A stretch of DNA of 64,000 bases from Natronorubrum tibetense GA33. GTDB taxonomy: Archaea > Halobacteriota > Halobacteria > Halobacteriales > Natrialbaceae. Below are positions 9,379-17,577 of the stretch, piece by piece. The first letter of the stretch is position 1, and each line of letters starts with the position of its first letter. The notes below the pieces were generated by a model, which did not search any database, was not told the DNA's origin, and saw only the letters and a program-made list of their open reading frames with translations. The stretch is taken from positions 3,200,265-3,264,264 of the forward strand of contig NZ_KB913017.1 in assembly GCF_000383975.1 (NCBI RefSeq). The letters run 5' to 3'. Both the position numbers and the translations under genes were made by a program.

Positions 9379-10310
9379 GCGCGCCGACCGAAACCGACGC
9401 GTTCGAGGTGGACGACTCCTCGATCCGTCGAATGCGGTTCTACGGACGGATCTTCCTCGGCGCTTGCCTGCTGGCGACGATGGTCGGCATCGTCGCGCTG
9501 ATCGCGCTGGTCTTCGACGTCGTCAACGAGGCCTGGGGCTGGCTCACTTGGGAGTTCCTGACGCATCCGCCGTCCTACCTGGCCGAACACTACGATCCCT
9601 CGAACTACGGCGACCTGCCGACCGGGCCCGGCGGCATCTACCCGGCTCTCGTCGGTTCGATCTACCTCATCGCGATGACCGCCGTCTTCACGCTGGTACT
9701 CGGCGTCGGCGCTGCGATCTACCTCGAGGAGTACGCCGGCGACAACCTCCTGACACGGTTCATCGAGGCGAACATCTCGAATCTGGCCGGCGTCCCGTCG
9801 ATCGTCTACGGACTGCTCGGACTGGCGCTGTTCGTCAGAGCGATCGGTGCGGGCTCGAGCCTCCTCGCGGGGGCACTGACGCTGACGTTGTTGATCCTGC
9901 CGATCGTCATCGTCCAGACCCAGGAGGCGTTGCGTGCCGTGCCGGACTCGATGCGACGGGCATCGTACGGCTCGGGGGCGACGAAATGGCAGACGATCCG
10001 CAACGTCGTCCTCCCCGAGGCCATCCCGGGTGTCATGACGGGGATCATCCTCTCGCTCTCTCGAGCGATCGGCGAAACGGCGCCGATCATCATGGTCGGC
10101 GCGGCCACCTCGATGTTTGCTCCCCCGAACCTGACCGATCCGACCGGCTCGTTCGCTGCGATGCCGATGCAGATCTTCACCTGGGCGAAAGAGCCCGAAG
10201 GTGACTTCCAGCATATCGCGGCCGCCGGGATCATCGTTCTCCTGACGGTCCTGTTACTGATGAACGCGGCTGCGATCTACATCCGGAACAAGTACGATCG
10301 ACGAAAATAA
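9375..10310 (+). CDS. pstA: Phosphate ABC transporter permease PstA
   Basis: Second membrane subunit of the phosphate importer, 311 residues. It has about six transmembrane segments, the cytoplasmic coupling loop [18 protein letters not shown] and [16 protein letters not shown], both paralogous to those in PstC. ATG 9375 overlaps the pstC stop (ATGA), which decides the start over the in-frame codon at 9342. The next gene, a histidine kinase, begins 182 bases downstream rather than pstB, an unusual order. Confidence 0.96.
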   Translation: MSAPTETDAFEVDDSSIRRMRFYGRIFLGACLLATMVGIVALIALVFDVVNEAWGWLTWEFLTHPPSYLAEHYDPSNYGDLPTGPGGIYPALVGSIYLIAMTAVFTLVLGVGAAIYLEEYAGDNLLTRFIEANISNLAGVPSIVYGLLGLALFVRAIGAGSSLLAGALTLTLLILPIVIVQTQEALRAVPDSMRRASYGSGATKWQTIRNVVLPEAIPGVMTGIILSLSRAIGETAPIIMVGAATSMFAPPNLTDPTGSFAAMPMQIFTWAKEPEGDFQHIAAAGIIVLLTVLLLMNAAAIYIRNKYDRRK

Positions 10311-10492
10311 GCACCATCACGCCGGCCGATCCACATCGGGCAGACGATCCGTCGGTTTTTTCGCTCGGTTTCGGTTCGGTCGGTTTCGGTTCGGTCGATC
10401 GCATTTGTACCTGAACAAATGACAGTGAATTAAGAGTACGGCCACAAGAATAATGCGCTCGTTATCTGTACGGTGTATCGAGACATGCTCGC
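10311..10492. promoter_or_regulatory. Spacer with tcggtttcggt repeats and a palindrome
   Basis: The gap between pstA and the kinase gene contains tandem copies of tcggtttcggttcgg (about 10353-10398) followed by the perfect inverted repeat CATTTGT-acctga-ACAAATG (10402-10421). The palindrome may be an operator for a kinase-gene promoter; the T-rich cggttttttcg at about 10353 may terminate the pstSCA transcript. Confidence 0.4.
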
Positions 10493-12154
10493 ATGAGGCT
10501 CGTGTATCGGTTCGGTATCGTCTTTCTTGTCGTCGTTCTCGTCGCAGGAGCCGTACTCGTCGTTACATTCGACGCCCACCGAACCGACGTCGAAGAGCAG
10601 TCGAACACGTCGGTTGCCGATCGAGCGGCGCTCTCGGCGTCGATCCTCGATGACCGCCTCGAGGAACAGCGGCGAACCGTCGCCGTCGGTGGGATCAATC
10701 CCGATCTCGCAGCTCACGGCACGGATCGTCAGGACGAGGCGCTCGAGCGGTTCGTCGCGTCGACCGCGTTCGACGGGGCGTCAGTGGTCGACGAGGAGGG
10801 AACGGTCCGGTCGTTCGAGACGACATCGCCCGAGTTTGAATCCGAGACGGTGGTCGGATCGGACTTCAGCGATCGCACCTACGTCCAGCGCGCACTCGCC
10901 GGCGAGCAACACGTTAGCGATCCGTTTCGAGCACAAACTGGCAACACGGTCGTCATAATCAGTGCGCCGCTCGTCATCGACGGGGAGGTCGTCGGCTCGG
11001 TCAACGGCGGTTCCCAACTCGAGGAAACGGGTTTGTTCGGCGGGCTGAGCGGTGACGACGAGCGAGAGGCCGTTTCGGTGGCGACGGAGACCGAAACGCT
11101 GTATTCGACGGCCGATCGATTTGACGAGACCGTTTCCCACAGCGCCGACCTCGAGACCGTCGACTGGACGGTCACGGCCCACCGTGACCGAGCGGCGGTC
11201 GACGCTCGAATCAACCGCCTCGCCGTCTTTCAGGCCGTCTCGGGCGTCGCCCTGCTCGGCTCGATCGTCGTCTTCGGCGGCTGGGTGTATCGCTCGAAGA
11301 TCCGCCGGATCAGTCAGTTCGCCGACCGCGTCAGGGCCCTGGAACGACGGCAGTACGACGCCGGCCCGTCGTTCGAGGGGGCTACCGAGTGGCGGCGTAT
11401 CGACGACGCCCTCGAGCGACTCGGAACCGCACTGGCCCGCCGTGAGCAGATGTTGCTCGTCCTCAACCGAATTCTGCGTCACAACCTCCGAAACTCGCTC
11501 AACGTGGTCGCCGGTCGGGCCAGCGACCTCGAGGACCGACTGGACGGTCCCGAGCGGGAGTCGGCCCGAGAGATCCGGCTGGTGACGGGGGAACTGCTCA
11601 CGTTAGCCGACCGGGCGCGGATGACCGAGAAGTTGCTCGATCCGGTCGGCGAGGAGTCGCCCCGGATCGATCTCGCGGCCGTCGTTCACGAGCGCATCGT
11701 TCAGTTCGGACTGTCGGGAGCGGACGACGCGAAGCCGAACCTGACCGTGACGATTCCGGATCGAGCCGTCGCCGTCTGCGGACCCGAGGTCGCCGTCGCA
11801 ATCGACGAACTGCTCGCGAATATCGCCGATCACGCCGGACCCTCGCCGACCGTCGATGTCACCGTCGAGACGGACGACGACATCGTCCGGATTCTGGTCG
11901 CCGACGACGGGCCCGGTATTCCGGAGGACGAGGCCGCCGTTATCACCGGTAACCGAAAAATCTCGCAGGTCAGCCACACCGGCGGCATCGGGTTGTGGCT
12001 GGTCGACTGGATCGTGAGCCAGTACGACGGTCGGCTACTGATCCCGTCGAAGGAGTCGAACTCGACGACGATAGCCGACGGTGCGACTGTCGTCCTCGAG
12101 TTCGCTCGGGCACCGGAGTCGACGGCGGACGACGGCGGCGAAGAGCAGACGTGA
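10493..12154 (+). CDS. Membrane sensor histidine kinase within the pst cluster
   Basis: A 553-residue kinase. TM1 is at residues about 8-25, an extracellular Cache-like sensor occupies about 28-240 (it includes VSDPFRAQTGNTVVIISAPL, typical of Cache modules), and TM2 is at about 244-266. A short linker leads to the phospho-acceptor box around His330 (LRHNLRNSLNVVAG), followed by a GHKL ATPase domain with ADDGPGIPEDE (G1) and GGIGLWLVDWIV (G2). No response regulator is adjacent. Its place between pstA and pstB suggests it senses phosphate status, but a Cache domain more often binds small organic molecules, so this is inference. The C-terminus is Ala/Asp-rich. Confidence 0.9.
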   Translation: MRLVYRFGIVFLVVVLVAGAVLVVTFDAHRTDVEEQSNTSVADRAALSASILDDRLEEQRRTVAVGGINPDLAAHGTDRQDEALERFVASTAFDGASVVDEEGTVRSFETTSPEFESETVVGSDFSDRTYVQRALAGEQHVSDPFRAQTGNTVVIISAPLVIDGEVVGSVNGGSQLEETGLFGGLSGDDEREAVSVATETETLYSTADRFDETVSHSADLETVDWTVTAHRDRAAVDARINRLAVFQAVSGVALLGSIVVFGGWVYRSKIRRISQFADRVRALERRQYDAGPSFEGATEWRRIDDALERLGTALARREQMLLVLNRILRHNLRNSLNVVAGRASDLEDRLDGPERESAREIRLVTGELLTLADRARMTEKLLDPVGEESPRIDLAAVVHERIVQFGLSGADDAKPNLTVTIPDRAVAVCGPEVAVAIDELLANIADHAGPSPTVDVTVETDDDIVRILVADDGPGIPEDEAAVITGNRKISQVSHTGGIGLWLVDWIVSQYDGRLLIPSKESNSTTIADGATVVLEFARAPESTADDGGEEQT

Positions 12155-12550
12155 CACACCCCGTCGCTCCCGTCCCGACGCTCGGGCTCTCCGTGGCCAG
12201 GGCTGACGGCGTTCGTCCCGAGACTACAGTGTACTATATAGCAATCAGTAGTGGTATATGGGCCACAACAGCCGAACAGAGGGGTCATAGCACGCTATTT
12301 ATTCGACCGGCTGATCGTATCGAGTGATGACACCGGCGACTCGAGTCGGGCGAGTTGAGCTCTCGACCGACCGAACCCGATCCCCCCGATCCACCGGACC
12401 AGTTCGGCGGCCGATCGAACCGGTTTATCGATCCGCCGAGCCGGTCTGTAGGCCCGTCGTGGCTCGAGCGAGTACCAGCGTGGCACCGTCCGTAGCGAAG
12501 TACATTCCGGAACAAGTAACTGCGTGAGTCCCAAGAATCAACCACCTCAT
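12155..12550. other. Gene-free spacer before pstB with promoter-like and repeat-like DNA
   Basis: About 400 bases without a supported gene. The left half has A/T-rich promoter-like DNA (tgtactatatagca near 12230 and ctatttattcg near 12293). The right half is built from repeated ccgatcgaaccgg/ccgatccaccgg-type units (about 12360-12450). pstB probably has its own promoter here, separate from the kinase transcript. Confidence 0.4.
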
Positions 12551-13414
12551 ATGACCGCGAATGGCGGCGGACCCAGAACCGTATCGACGACAGAATCCGA
12601 CGGCGCTCGGTCGGACGCATCGATGGCCGACAACGCGCCGCTCGGCACCCCGCGCGTCGACGATGCCGTCATCGAGTCCCGGGATCTCGACGTCTTCTAC
12701 GGCGACGATCAGGCGCTTCACGGGATCGATATGGACATTCCCGAGCACAAGGTGACGGCACTCATCGGTCCGTCGGGCTGTGGGAAGTCGACCTTCCTGC
12801 GCTCGATCAACCGGATGAACGACCTCATCGACGTCGCCCGCGTCGAGGGCGACCTCTACTTCCACGGCAAGAACGTCTACGACGACGACGTCGACCCCGT
12901 CGCCCTCCGGCGGAAGATCGGCATGGTCTTCCAGAAGCCGAACCCGTTCCCGAAGAGCATCTTCGACAACGTCGCCTACGGGCTGCGAGTCCAGGGGAAA
13001 GACGACGGCGACACCGAAGAACAGGTTCGGACGGCACTCGAGCGTGCGGCACTGCTCGAGGAGGTCGAGGACCAACTCGACTCCTCGGGACTCGACCTCT
13101 CCGGCGGCCAGCAACAGCGACTCTGCATCGCTCGAGCGATCGCACCCGACCCCGAAGTCATCTTGATGGACGAGCCGGCGTCGGCGCTGGACCCCGTCGC
13201 AACGTCGAAGATCGAGGACCTTGTCGAAGAGCTCGCCGAGGAGTACACGGTCGTCATCGTCACCCACAACATGCAGCAGGCGGCCCGTATCTCCGACAAA
13301 ACGGCCGTGTTCCTCACTGGTGGCCACCTCGTCGAGTTCGACGACACGAACAAGATCTTCGAGAACCCCGAGAGCGATCGGGTCGAAGACTACATTACCG
13401 GCAAGTTCGGGTAG
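12551..13414 (+). CDS. pstB: Phosphate ABC transporter ATPase PstB
   Basis: Cytoplasmic ATPase powering phosphate import. The domain shows Walker [10 protein letters not shown], the Pst-specific [16 protein letters not shown] segment, the signature [14 protein letters not shown], Walker [14 protein letters not shown], and the switch histidine in [10 protein letters not shown]. The 287-residue product includes a low-complexity N-terminal extension of about 45 residues ahead of the core (bacterial PstB is about 257). ATG 12551 is chosen over GTG 12524; an internal ATG at 12623 would give a near-minimal protein. It is separated from pstSCA by the histidine kinase gene. Confidence 0.96.
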   Translation: MTANGGGPRTVSTTESDGARSDASMADNAPLGTPRVDDAVIESRDLDVFYGDDQALHGIDMDIPEHKVTALIGPSGCGKSTFLRSINRMNDLIDVARVEGDLYFHGKNVYDDDVDPVALRRKIGMVFQKPNPFPKSIFDNVAYGLRVQGKDDGDTEEQVRTALERAALLEEVEDQLDSSGLDLSGGQQQRLCIARAIAPDPEVILMDEPASALDPVATSKIEDLVEELAEEYTVVIVTHNMQQAARISDKTAVFLTGGHLVEFDDTNKIFENPESDRVEDYITGKFG

Positions 13415-13517
13415 TCAACGGGATCGGGTTCGGGCTGGGAATCCGCTGGTCCACCGCTTCTTACGGTCAGTTTCGTGTCCGCCTCGAGAGCGATAGCGTG
13501 GTCTCCTCCGGCGGCGA

Positions 13518-14906
13518 TCACGTCGCCGGCTCGATGTTCTGATTGACTCGGAAGAAGTTGTCGGGATCGTACCTCGATTTGACTTCCTGCAACCGTTCGT
13601 AGTTGTCCCCGTAGGTAGCGCGGATCCGATCCTCGCCTTCGTCCATCATGAAGTTGATGTACGACGCGCCGGCCGAGTGGGGGTGCACCGCCTCCCAGTA
13701 GTCGCGGGCCCACTCGGTGAGTCGATCGCGTTCGGCGGGGTCCGGGTCGACGCCGACGATGACCATCGACCAGGTGGCGTCGCGGTGACTCCACGCCGTT
13801 TCGTCCGCATCCACGCGGTTGACGGCCCCGTCGATCGGGTAGAGGTGCATCGTCGACTTGGGTGTCGGCACCTCCCCGAAACGCCGGTGTTCCGCGATGG
13901 CGTCGTCGGTCAGTTCAGCCACGAAGTCTCCCTTCCAATACCACTGGTCGCCCGGCGCGTAGAGCTCGTCGAACATGCTCTGTAACGTCGGATAGGGCAT
14001 CGGTCCGACGTGTTCGAACAGCGGTTCGGCAACGTCACGGGCCGGTTGGATCGCGGACTCCGCCTGCTCTTCGGGTCCCGTGTAACACCACAGCAGCCCG
14101 CAAACCTTCTCACCGTGGATCTCCTCCGGGAAGGGATCCCCCGGCACCTCGGCGGTGAGGTAGAAGGCGTAGACGTCCTCCGGGGCCTCAGGCAGCCACT
14201 CGCGATACCAGCGCATCGTGGTCTCGAGCTCTTCGATCGGCCAGAACATCGGCCCGGCGATCACCGTCTCGACCGGATGCAACTGGAACTCGAACGCGGT
14301 GACGACGCCGAAGTTACCGCCGCCGCCGCGCAGCGCCCAGAACAGATCGGGATTCTCGTCCTCGCTGGCGTGAACCAGCCGGCCGTCGGCCAGCACGACG
14401 TCCGCGCTCACGAGATTGTCGATCGCCAGTCCGTACTTGCGACTCAGGTAGCCGTGGCCGCCGCCGAGGGTCAGCCCGCCGACACCGGTCGTCGAGATGA
14501 CCCCGCTGACGGTCGCCTTTCCGAAGGCGTGAGTTGCGTGATCGATGTCGCCCCAGGTACAGCCCGGTTCGACGCGGACGGTCTCCGCATCTGGATCGAC
14601 TCGAATGCCGGTCATTTCGGAGAGGTCGATGACCAGTCCGTCGTCGACGAGCGACAGCCCCGGACCGCTGTGGCCGCCGCTTCGGATCGCCGTCTCGAGT
14701 CCGCGTTCGCGGCCGAACGTCACCGCTGCGATCACGTCCGCCACGTTCGCACACCGGACGATCAGCCGCGGGTGCTTGTCGATCATCGCGTTGAAGATCG
14801 TCCGCGCGTCGTCGAACGCTGGATCGGCGGGCCGGAGTAGCTCCCCTCGAAGCGTCTCCGTTAACTCCTCGATCGTCGCATCGTCGTCTGCTGTTGTTGT
14901 TGCCAT
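13518..14906 (-). CDS. BBE-like FAD-linked oxidoreductase
   Basis: A 462-residue flavoprotein of the berberine-bridge-enzyme/FAD_binding_4 class. The PP-loop FAD domain contains RSGGHSGPG, whose His79 is the usual 8-alpha-histidyl FAD attachment site. The second covalent site of bicovalent members, a Cys before the VGxGG turn, is Thr140 here (ISTTGVGG), so a single covalent link is expected. GGGHGYLSRKYG and WALRGGGGNFGVV complete the FAD site. The C-terminal BBE motif SYINFM and YDPDNFFRVNQNI close the protein. Substrate unknown; relatives oxidise sugars or alcohols to lactones or ketones. ATG 14906 gives a standard N-terminus. It lies between pstB and phoU on the opposite strand. Confidence 0.92.
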   Translation of the reverse strand: MATTTADDDATIEELTETLRGELLRPADPAFDDARTIFNAMIDKHPRLIVRCANVADVIAAVTFGRERGLETAIRSGGHSGPGLSLVDDGLVIDLSEMTGIRVDPDAETVRVEPGCTWGDIDHATHAFGKATVSGVISTTGVGGLTLGGGHGYLSRKYGLAIDNLVSADVVLADGRLVHASEDENPDLFWALRGGGGNFGVVTAFEFQLHPVETVIAGPMFWPIEELETTMRWYREWLPEAPEDVYAFYLTAEVPGDPFPEEIHGEKVCGLLWCYTGPEEQAESAIQPARDVAEPLFEHVGPMPYPTLQSMFDELYAPGDQWYWKGDFVAELTDDAIAEHRRFGEVPTPKSTMHLYPIDGAVNRVDADETAWSHRDATWSMVIVGVDPDPAERDRLTEWARDYWEAVHPHSAGASYINFMMDEGEDRIRATYGDNYERLQEVKSRYDPDNFFRVNQNIEPAT

Positions 14907-15108
14907 GATTGCTCCCCCGTTCCGTTCGCGACGAACGGACATCGCCCAGTAATAGCGTGTTATTACCAAGCACACTCTCACAGACTACCGAGAGCGTGAT
15001 GAACGTAGTGAGTGCCGATCCGGCAGTCGCTGGATTCCGCGCGACCGGTGCGACCCGGTCACCGGCTGCAAACCGGGAGCGTCCCGCGAGAGCGCCCGTT
15101 CGAGGCCG

Positions 15109-15843
15109 TTACAGCGACACGACGAGGATCAGGACGACGTACCCCACCGCAGCGAGCATCGCCCAACGGATCCCTGCGTGGTTGACGACGAATCGGAGCG
15201 GCGTGTCGTCGACCAGCCGTTCGCGAACGGTCCGGGGCTCCCGTCGAATCGCGACCTGCTGCGACGCGAACACGCTGGGACGAACCGGGGCGTTTACTCG
15301 TCGTGACGCGAGTTCGTGCGTCGAGAGCCGATGATTGGCGGCGATCGCGCCCCGAGTACAGTCCAGATCGCGCTCGAGCACCAGTCCGGCACACGGTTTA
15401 CAGAGCATCAGGTGGTCGGTCTCCCGGCCGTTCACCGGCGTCGGAACGTCGGTCCAAGCGACGAGTTCCGTCGGGTCGTCGTGCTGGGTGCCACACCGAC
15501 TGCAGCACTGATCATCCGGGGTCCGCATCCGGGCGACGGGAGCGGGCGCGGTGCGGTCGGGAAAGAGTGGTGCGTCGTCGCGAACGTCGTCGAATGCGCC
15601 GTTGGACTGGTGGATCACGCCGTGGCACGGACGACAGATCGTAAGCAGATTCTCGAGGTCGTCCGGTCCGCCGGCCGATCTCGGGACGACGTGGTGGGCC
15701 TGAAGCGTCCGATCATCGGCCCCGCAGCGCGTACAGGCGTACCCGTCCCGACGCAGCGTTTTTTGGCGAAGTTCCTCCCAGCCCTCGCCGTAGCCGCGCT
15801 CGTCGGGTCGGCCGTCGGTCTCCCGCTCGCTCCGATTCCCCAT
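15109..15843 (-). CDS. HNH endonuclease-like protein with C-terminal membrane segment
   Basis: A 244-residue protein. Residues about 20-80 are an HNH domain of the McrA type: CTRCG, then AHHVVPRSAGG (catalytic HH), NLLTICRPCHGVIH (N and the second CxxC-H). A second pair of CxxC motifs (CSRCG about residue 113 and CKPC about 148) forms another zinc site. Residues about 225-243 are hydrophobic (WAMLAAVGYVVLILVVSL) and look like a C-terminal membrane anchor, unusual for a nuclease. Function is unknown: the HNH core fits DNA cleavage, but the tail suggests a membrane-bound role. Immediately upstream is a decayed universal stress protein. Confidence 0.8.
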   Translation of the reverse strand: MGNRSERETDGRPDERGYGEGWEELRQKTLRRDGYACTRCGADDRTLQAHHVVPRSAGGPDDLENLLTICRPCHGVIHQSNGAFDDVRDDAPLFPDRTAPAPVARMRTPDDQCCSRCGTQHDDPTELVAWTDVPTPVNGRETDHLMLCKPCAGLVLERDLDCTRGAIAANHRLSTHELASRRVNAPVRPSVFASQQVAIRREPRTVRERLVDDTPLRFVVNHAGIRWAMLAAVGYVVLILVVSL

Positions 15844-15907
15844 CGGTTTCGAAACGGTACGGGTTGCGGTCTCAAAGGCGCATCGGCGGACTCGAGACGG
15901 CTCGACC

Positions 15908-16281
15908 TCACACGTTCGTCGCTTCAGCGTGGCCCCACCGACAGCGCTGGAGCGATCGGGACGGCCGCTCAGGCCGCGTCGATACTTCCGTCCGGCCGCG
16001 TACGCCGCGATCTCTTCGGCGGGAACGCCGGTTTTGACGACGGCTTCCGCCTCGAGGCCGCGCTCTCAAATCGTCGCCGCGAGCTCGTCTGCCAACTCGG
16101 CGGCGACGTCGGTGACGTCCTGTTTGCTCTGGGGCGGCTCCCCGCCGATCGACGAAATGTCGGAGATGTTCACGTCGCCGACGGCGAGCGCGTGGACCGT
16201 GGCGTCGAGCTTCTCGGCGAAGTCGAATCCGACTTCGGCTGCTCTTTCGGTATATTCGGCCCATTCGTCGGCATTATACTC
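15908..16281 (-). pseudogene. Decayed universal stress protein (UspA family)
   Basis: On the minus strand a frame without a start codon, from about 16281 to TGA at 16066, reads YTERAAEVGFDFAEKLDATV then HALAVGDVNISDI, matching UspA helix 1 and strand 2. After a frameshift the next frame reads GLEAEAVVKTGVPAEEIAAY, matching the following UspA strand and helix. A further degraded GRRGL/VGGATLKRRT-like piece replaces the GRxGLxRxLLGSVTE nucleotide motif. The first strand with the DGS motif is missing. Start loss plus at least one frameshift indicates a dead gene. Confidence 0.6.
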
Positions 16282-16470
16282 TCTTTGATTACCAAATGTG
16301 CTCTATTTCAGATACCTAGCGGACGCTCGCATAGTATTTCCCAATCGAGCAACGGTGGCAATAGTCACGGTTCTTCGGTCGTCCGTCCCTGTCCAGTCTC
16401 CCTCCTGTCCATCCCACAGAACTCCCGCCCGGTTACTGGACATCGCGATCGTCGTCACAGTGAGCGCAAG

Positions 16471-16478
16471 CTATATCT
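16471..16478 (+). promoter_or_regulatory. TATA-like box of phoU
   Basis: ctatatct lies 24-31 bases before ATG 16502, supporting independent leaderless transcription of phoU rather than read-through from pstB. Confidence 0.5.
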
Positions 16479-16501
16479 TCGCCCGGAAAGGTGCGTGAAT
16501 C

Positions 16502-17173
16502 ATGGCTCGGAAATCGTATCAGGAGCAGCTCGCGGAACTCCGCGAGGATATCCTCTACATGAGTGAAGTCGTCATGGAACGACTTCGGATGGGACTCGAC
16601 GCGCTGGAGCAGAAAGACAACTCGCTCGCTCACGAAGTGATTCAAGGAGACGGCGAGATCAACCGAATGTACCTCGATCTCGAGCAGGACTGCATCGATC
16701 TGCTGGCCCTGCAGCAACCGGTCGCGAGCGATCTCCGGTTCATCGCCGCCTCGTTCAAGATCATCACCGATCTCGAGCGAATTGCCGACCTCGCGGTCAA
16801 CCTCGGGGAGTACACCTTAGACGCCGAAGAAAACCTCTTTCCCGACGTCGACGTCCAGGAGATGGGCGATCTTACCCTCGAGATGATCGAGGACGCGATG
16901 GTCGCCTACGACGTCGAAGACACCGAGGCCTGCCGGGAGTTGGCCTCTCGAGACGACGATCTCGACCACTTCGCGGAGCGAGCGAGCGAGATCGTCGTTC
17001 GAGACCTCATCGAGCGCGAACTCGACTCCCCCTCGGAGGTCGAACTCCTCCTGCAGGATGTCTCCAGACTGCTGTTGACGATCCGTGATCTCGAGCGCGT
17101 CGGCGACCACGCGGTCAACATCGCGGCGCGAACGCTGTACATGGTCGAAAACGATGACGAGCTGATCTACTAA
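16502..17173 (+). CDS. phoU: Phosphate signalling protein PhoU
   Basis: A 223-residue canonical PhoU with two three-helix repeats, each with an acidic metal-binding signature: GDGEINRMYLDLEQDCIDLL and SRDDDLDHFAERASEI, plus paired ITDLERIADLAVN and IRDLERVGDHAVNIA motifs. Family role: negative regulation of the phosphate response through Pst and the sensor kinase. It lies 3 kb from pstB, separated by opposite-strand genes, with its own TATA-like box. With the AbrB-PhoU gene it brackets the whole pst locus. Confidence 0.96.
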   Translation: MARKSYQEQLAELREDILYMSEVVMERLRMGLDALEQKDNSLAHEVIQGDGEINRMYLDLEQDCIDLLALQQPVASDLRFIAASFKIITDLERIADLAVNLGEYTLDAEENLFPDVDVQEMGDLTLEMIEDAMVAYDVEDTEACRELASRDDDLDHFAERASEIVVRDLIERELDSPSEVELLLQDVSRLLLTIRDLERVGDHAVNIAARTLYMVENDDELIY

Positions 17174-17198
17174 CTGCATCTCCGAGTTCCGGCGCGCG

Positions 17199-17576
17199 TC
17201 AGCAGCGCTCTCGCGGCGGCGTTCCGGTCAACAACTGGCCGACGTCGTCGACGTTTCGCGTCTGGACGAGCAGTCCCGCGGCTTCTCGGACCGTAAAATC
17301 GGCGTCGAACGCGACCCCGTAGCAGCGGGTGTAACACTCGAGCCACTGGTTCATTGCTCGCTCCAGGGCCTCGAGTTCGGCCGGCGAAAACGGGACCAAG
17401 CGGCCGCCAGTTCGGGCCTCGACGTAGAGCCAGATTGCCTGCCCCGCGCCCTCGCGGAGGTACGTCGCAGCGTCCTCCGAGTCGGTCGCTCCAGCCCCAT
17501 CCTCGTCTGCCACGGCGGCTCGATCACGCTCCGCGCGGCGCTCGAGGGCCGCGATTCGAGGACCGTATCGACTCAT
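17199..17576 (-). CDS. Uncharacterised haloarchaeal protein next to fixCX
   Basis: A 125-residue helical protein, start ATG 17576, just after the fixCX stop at 17578 (one base between), so probably last gene of the fix operon. It begins MSRYGPRIAALERRAERDR, is Ala-rich, and has a central WLYVEARTGG and a NQWLECYTRCYGVAF segment. No known domain is recognised. Tight coupling to fixABC suggests an accessory role in the same electron-transfer complex, which is inference. Confidence 0.75.
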   Translation of the reverse strand: MSRYGPRIAALERRAERDRAAVADEDGAGATDSEDAATYLREGAGQAIWLYVEARTGGRLVPFSPAELEALERAMNQWLECYTRCYGVAFDADFTVREAAGLLVQTRNVDDVGQLLTGTPPRERC

Positions 17577-17577
17577 C

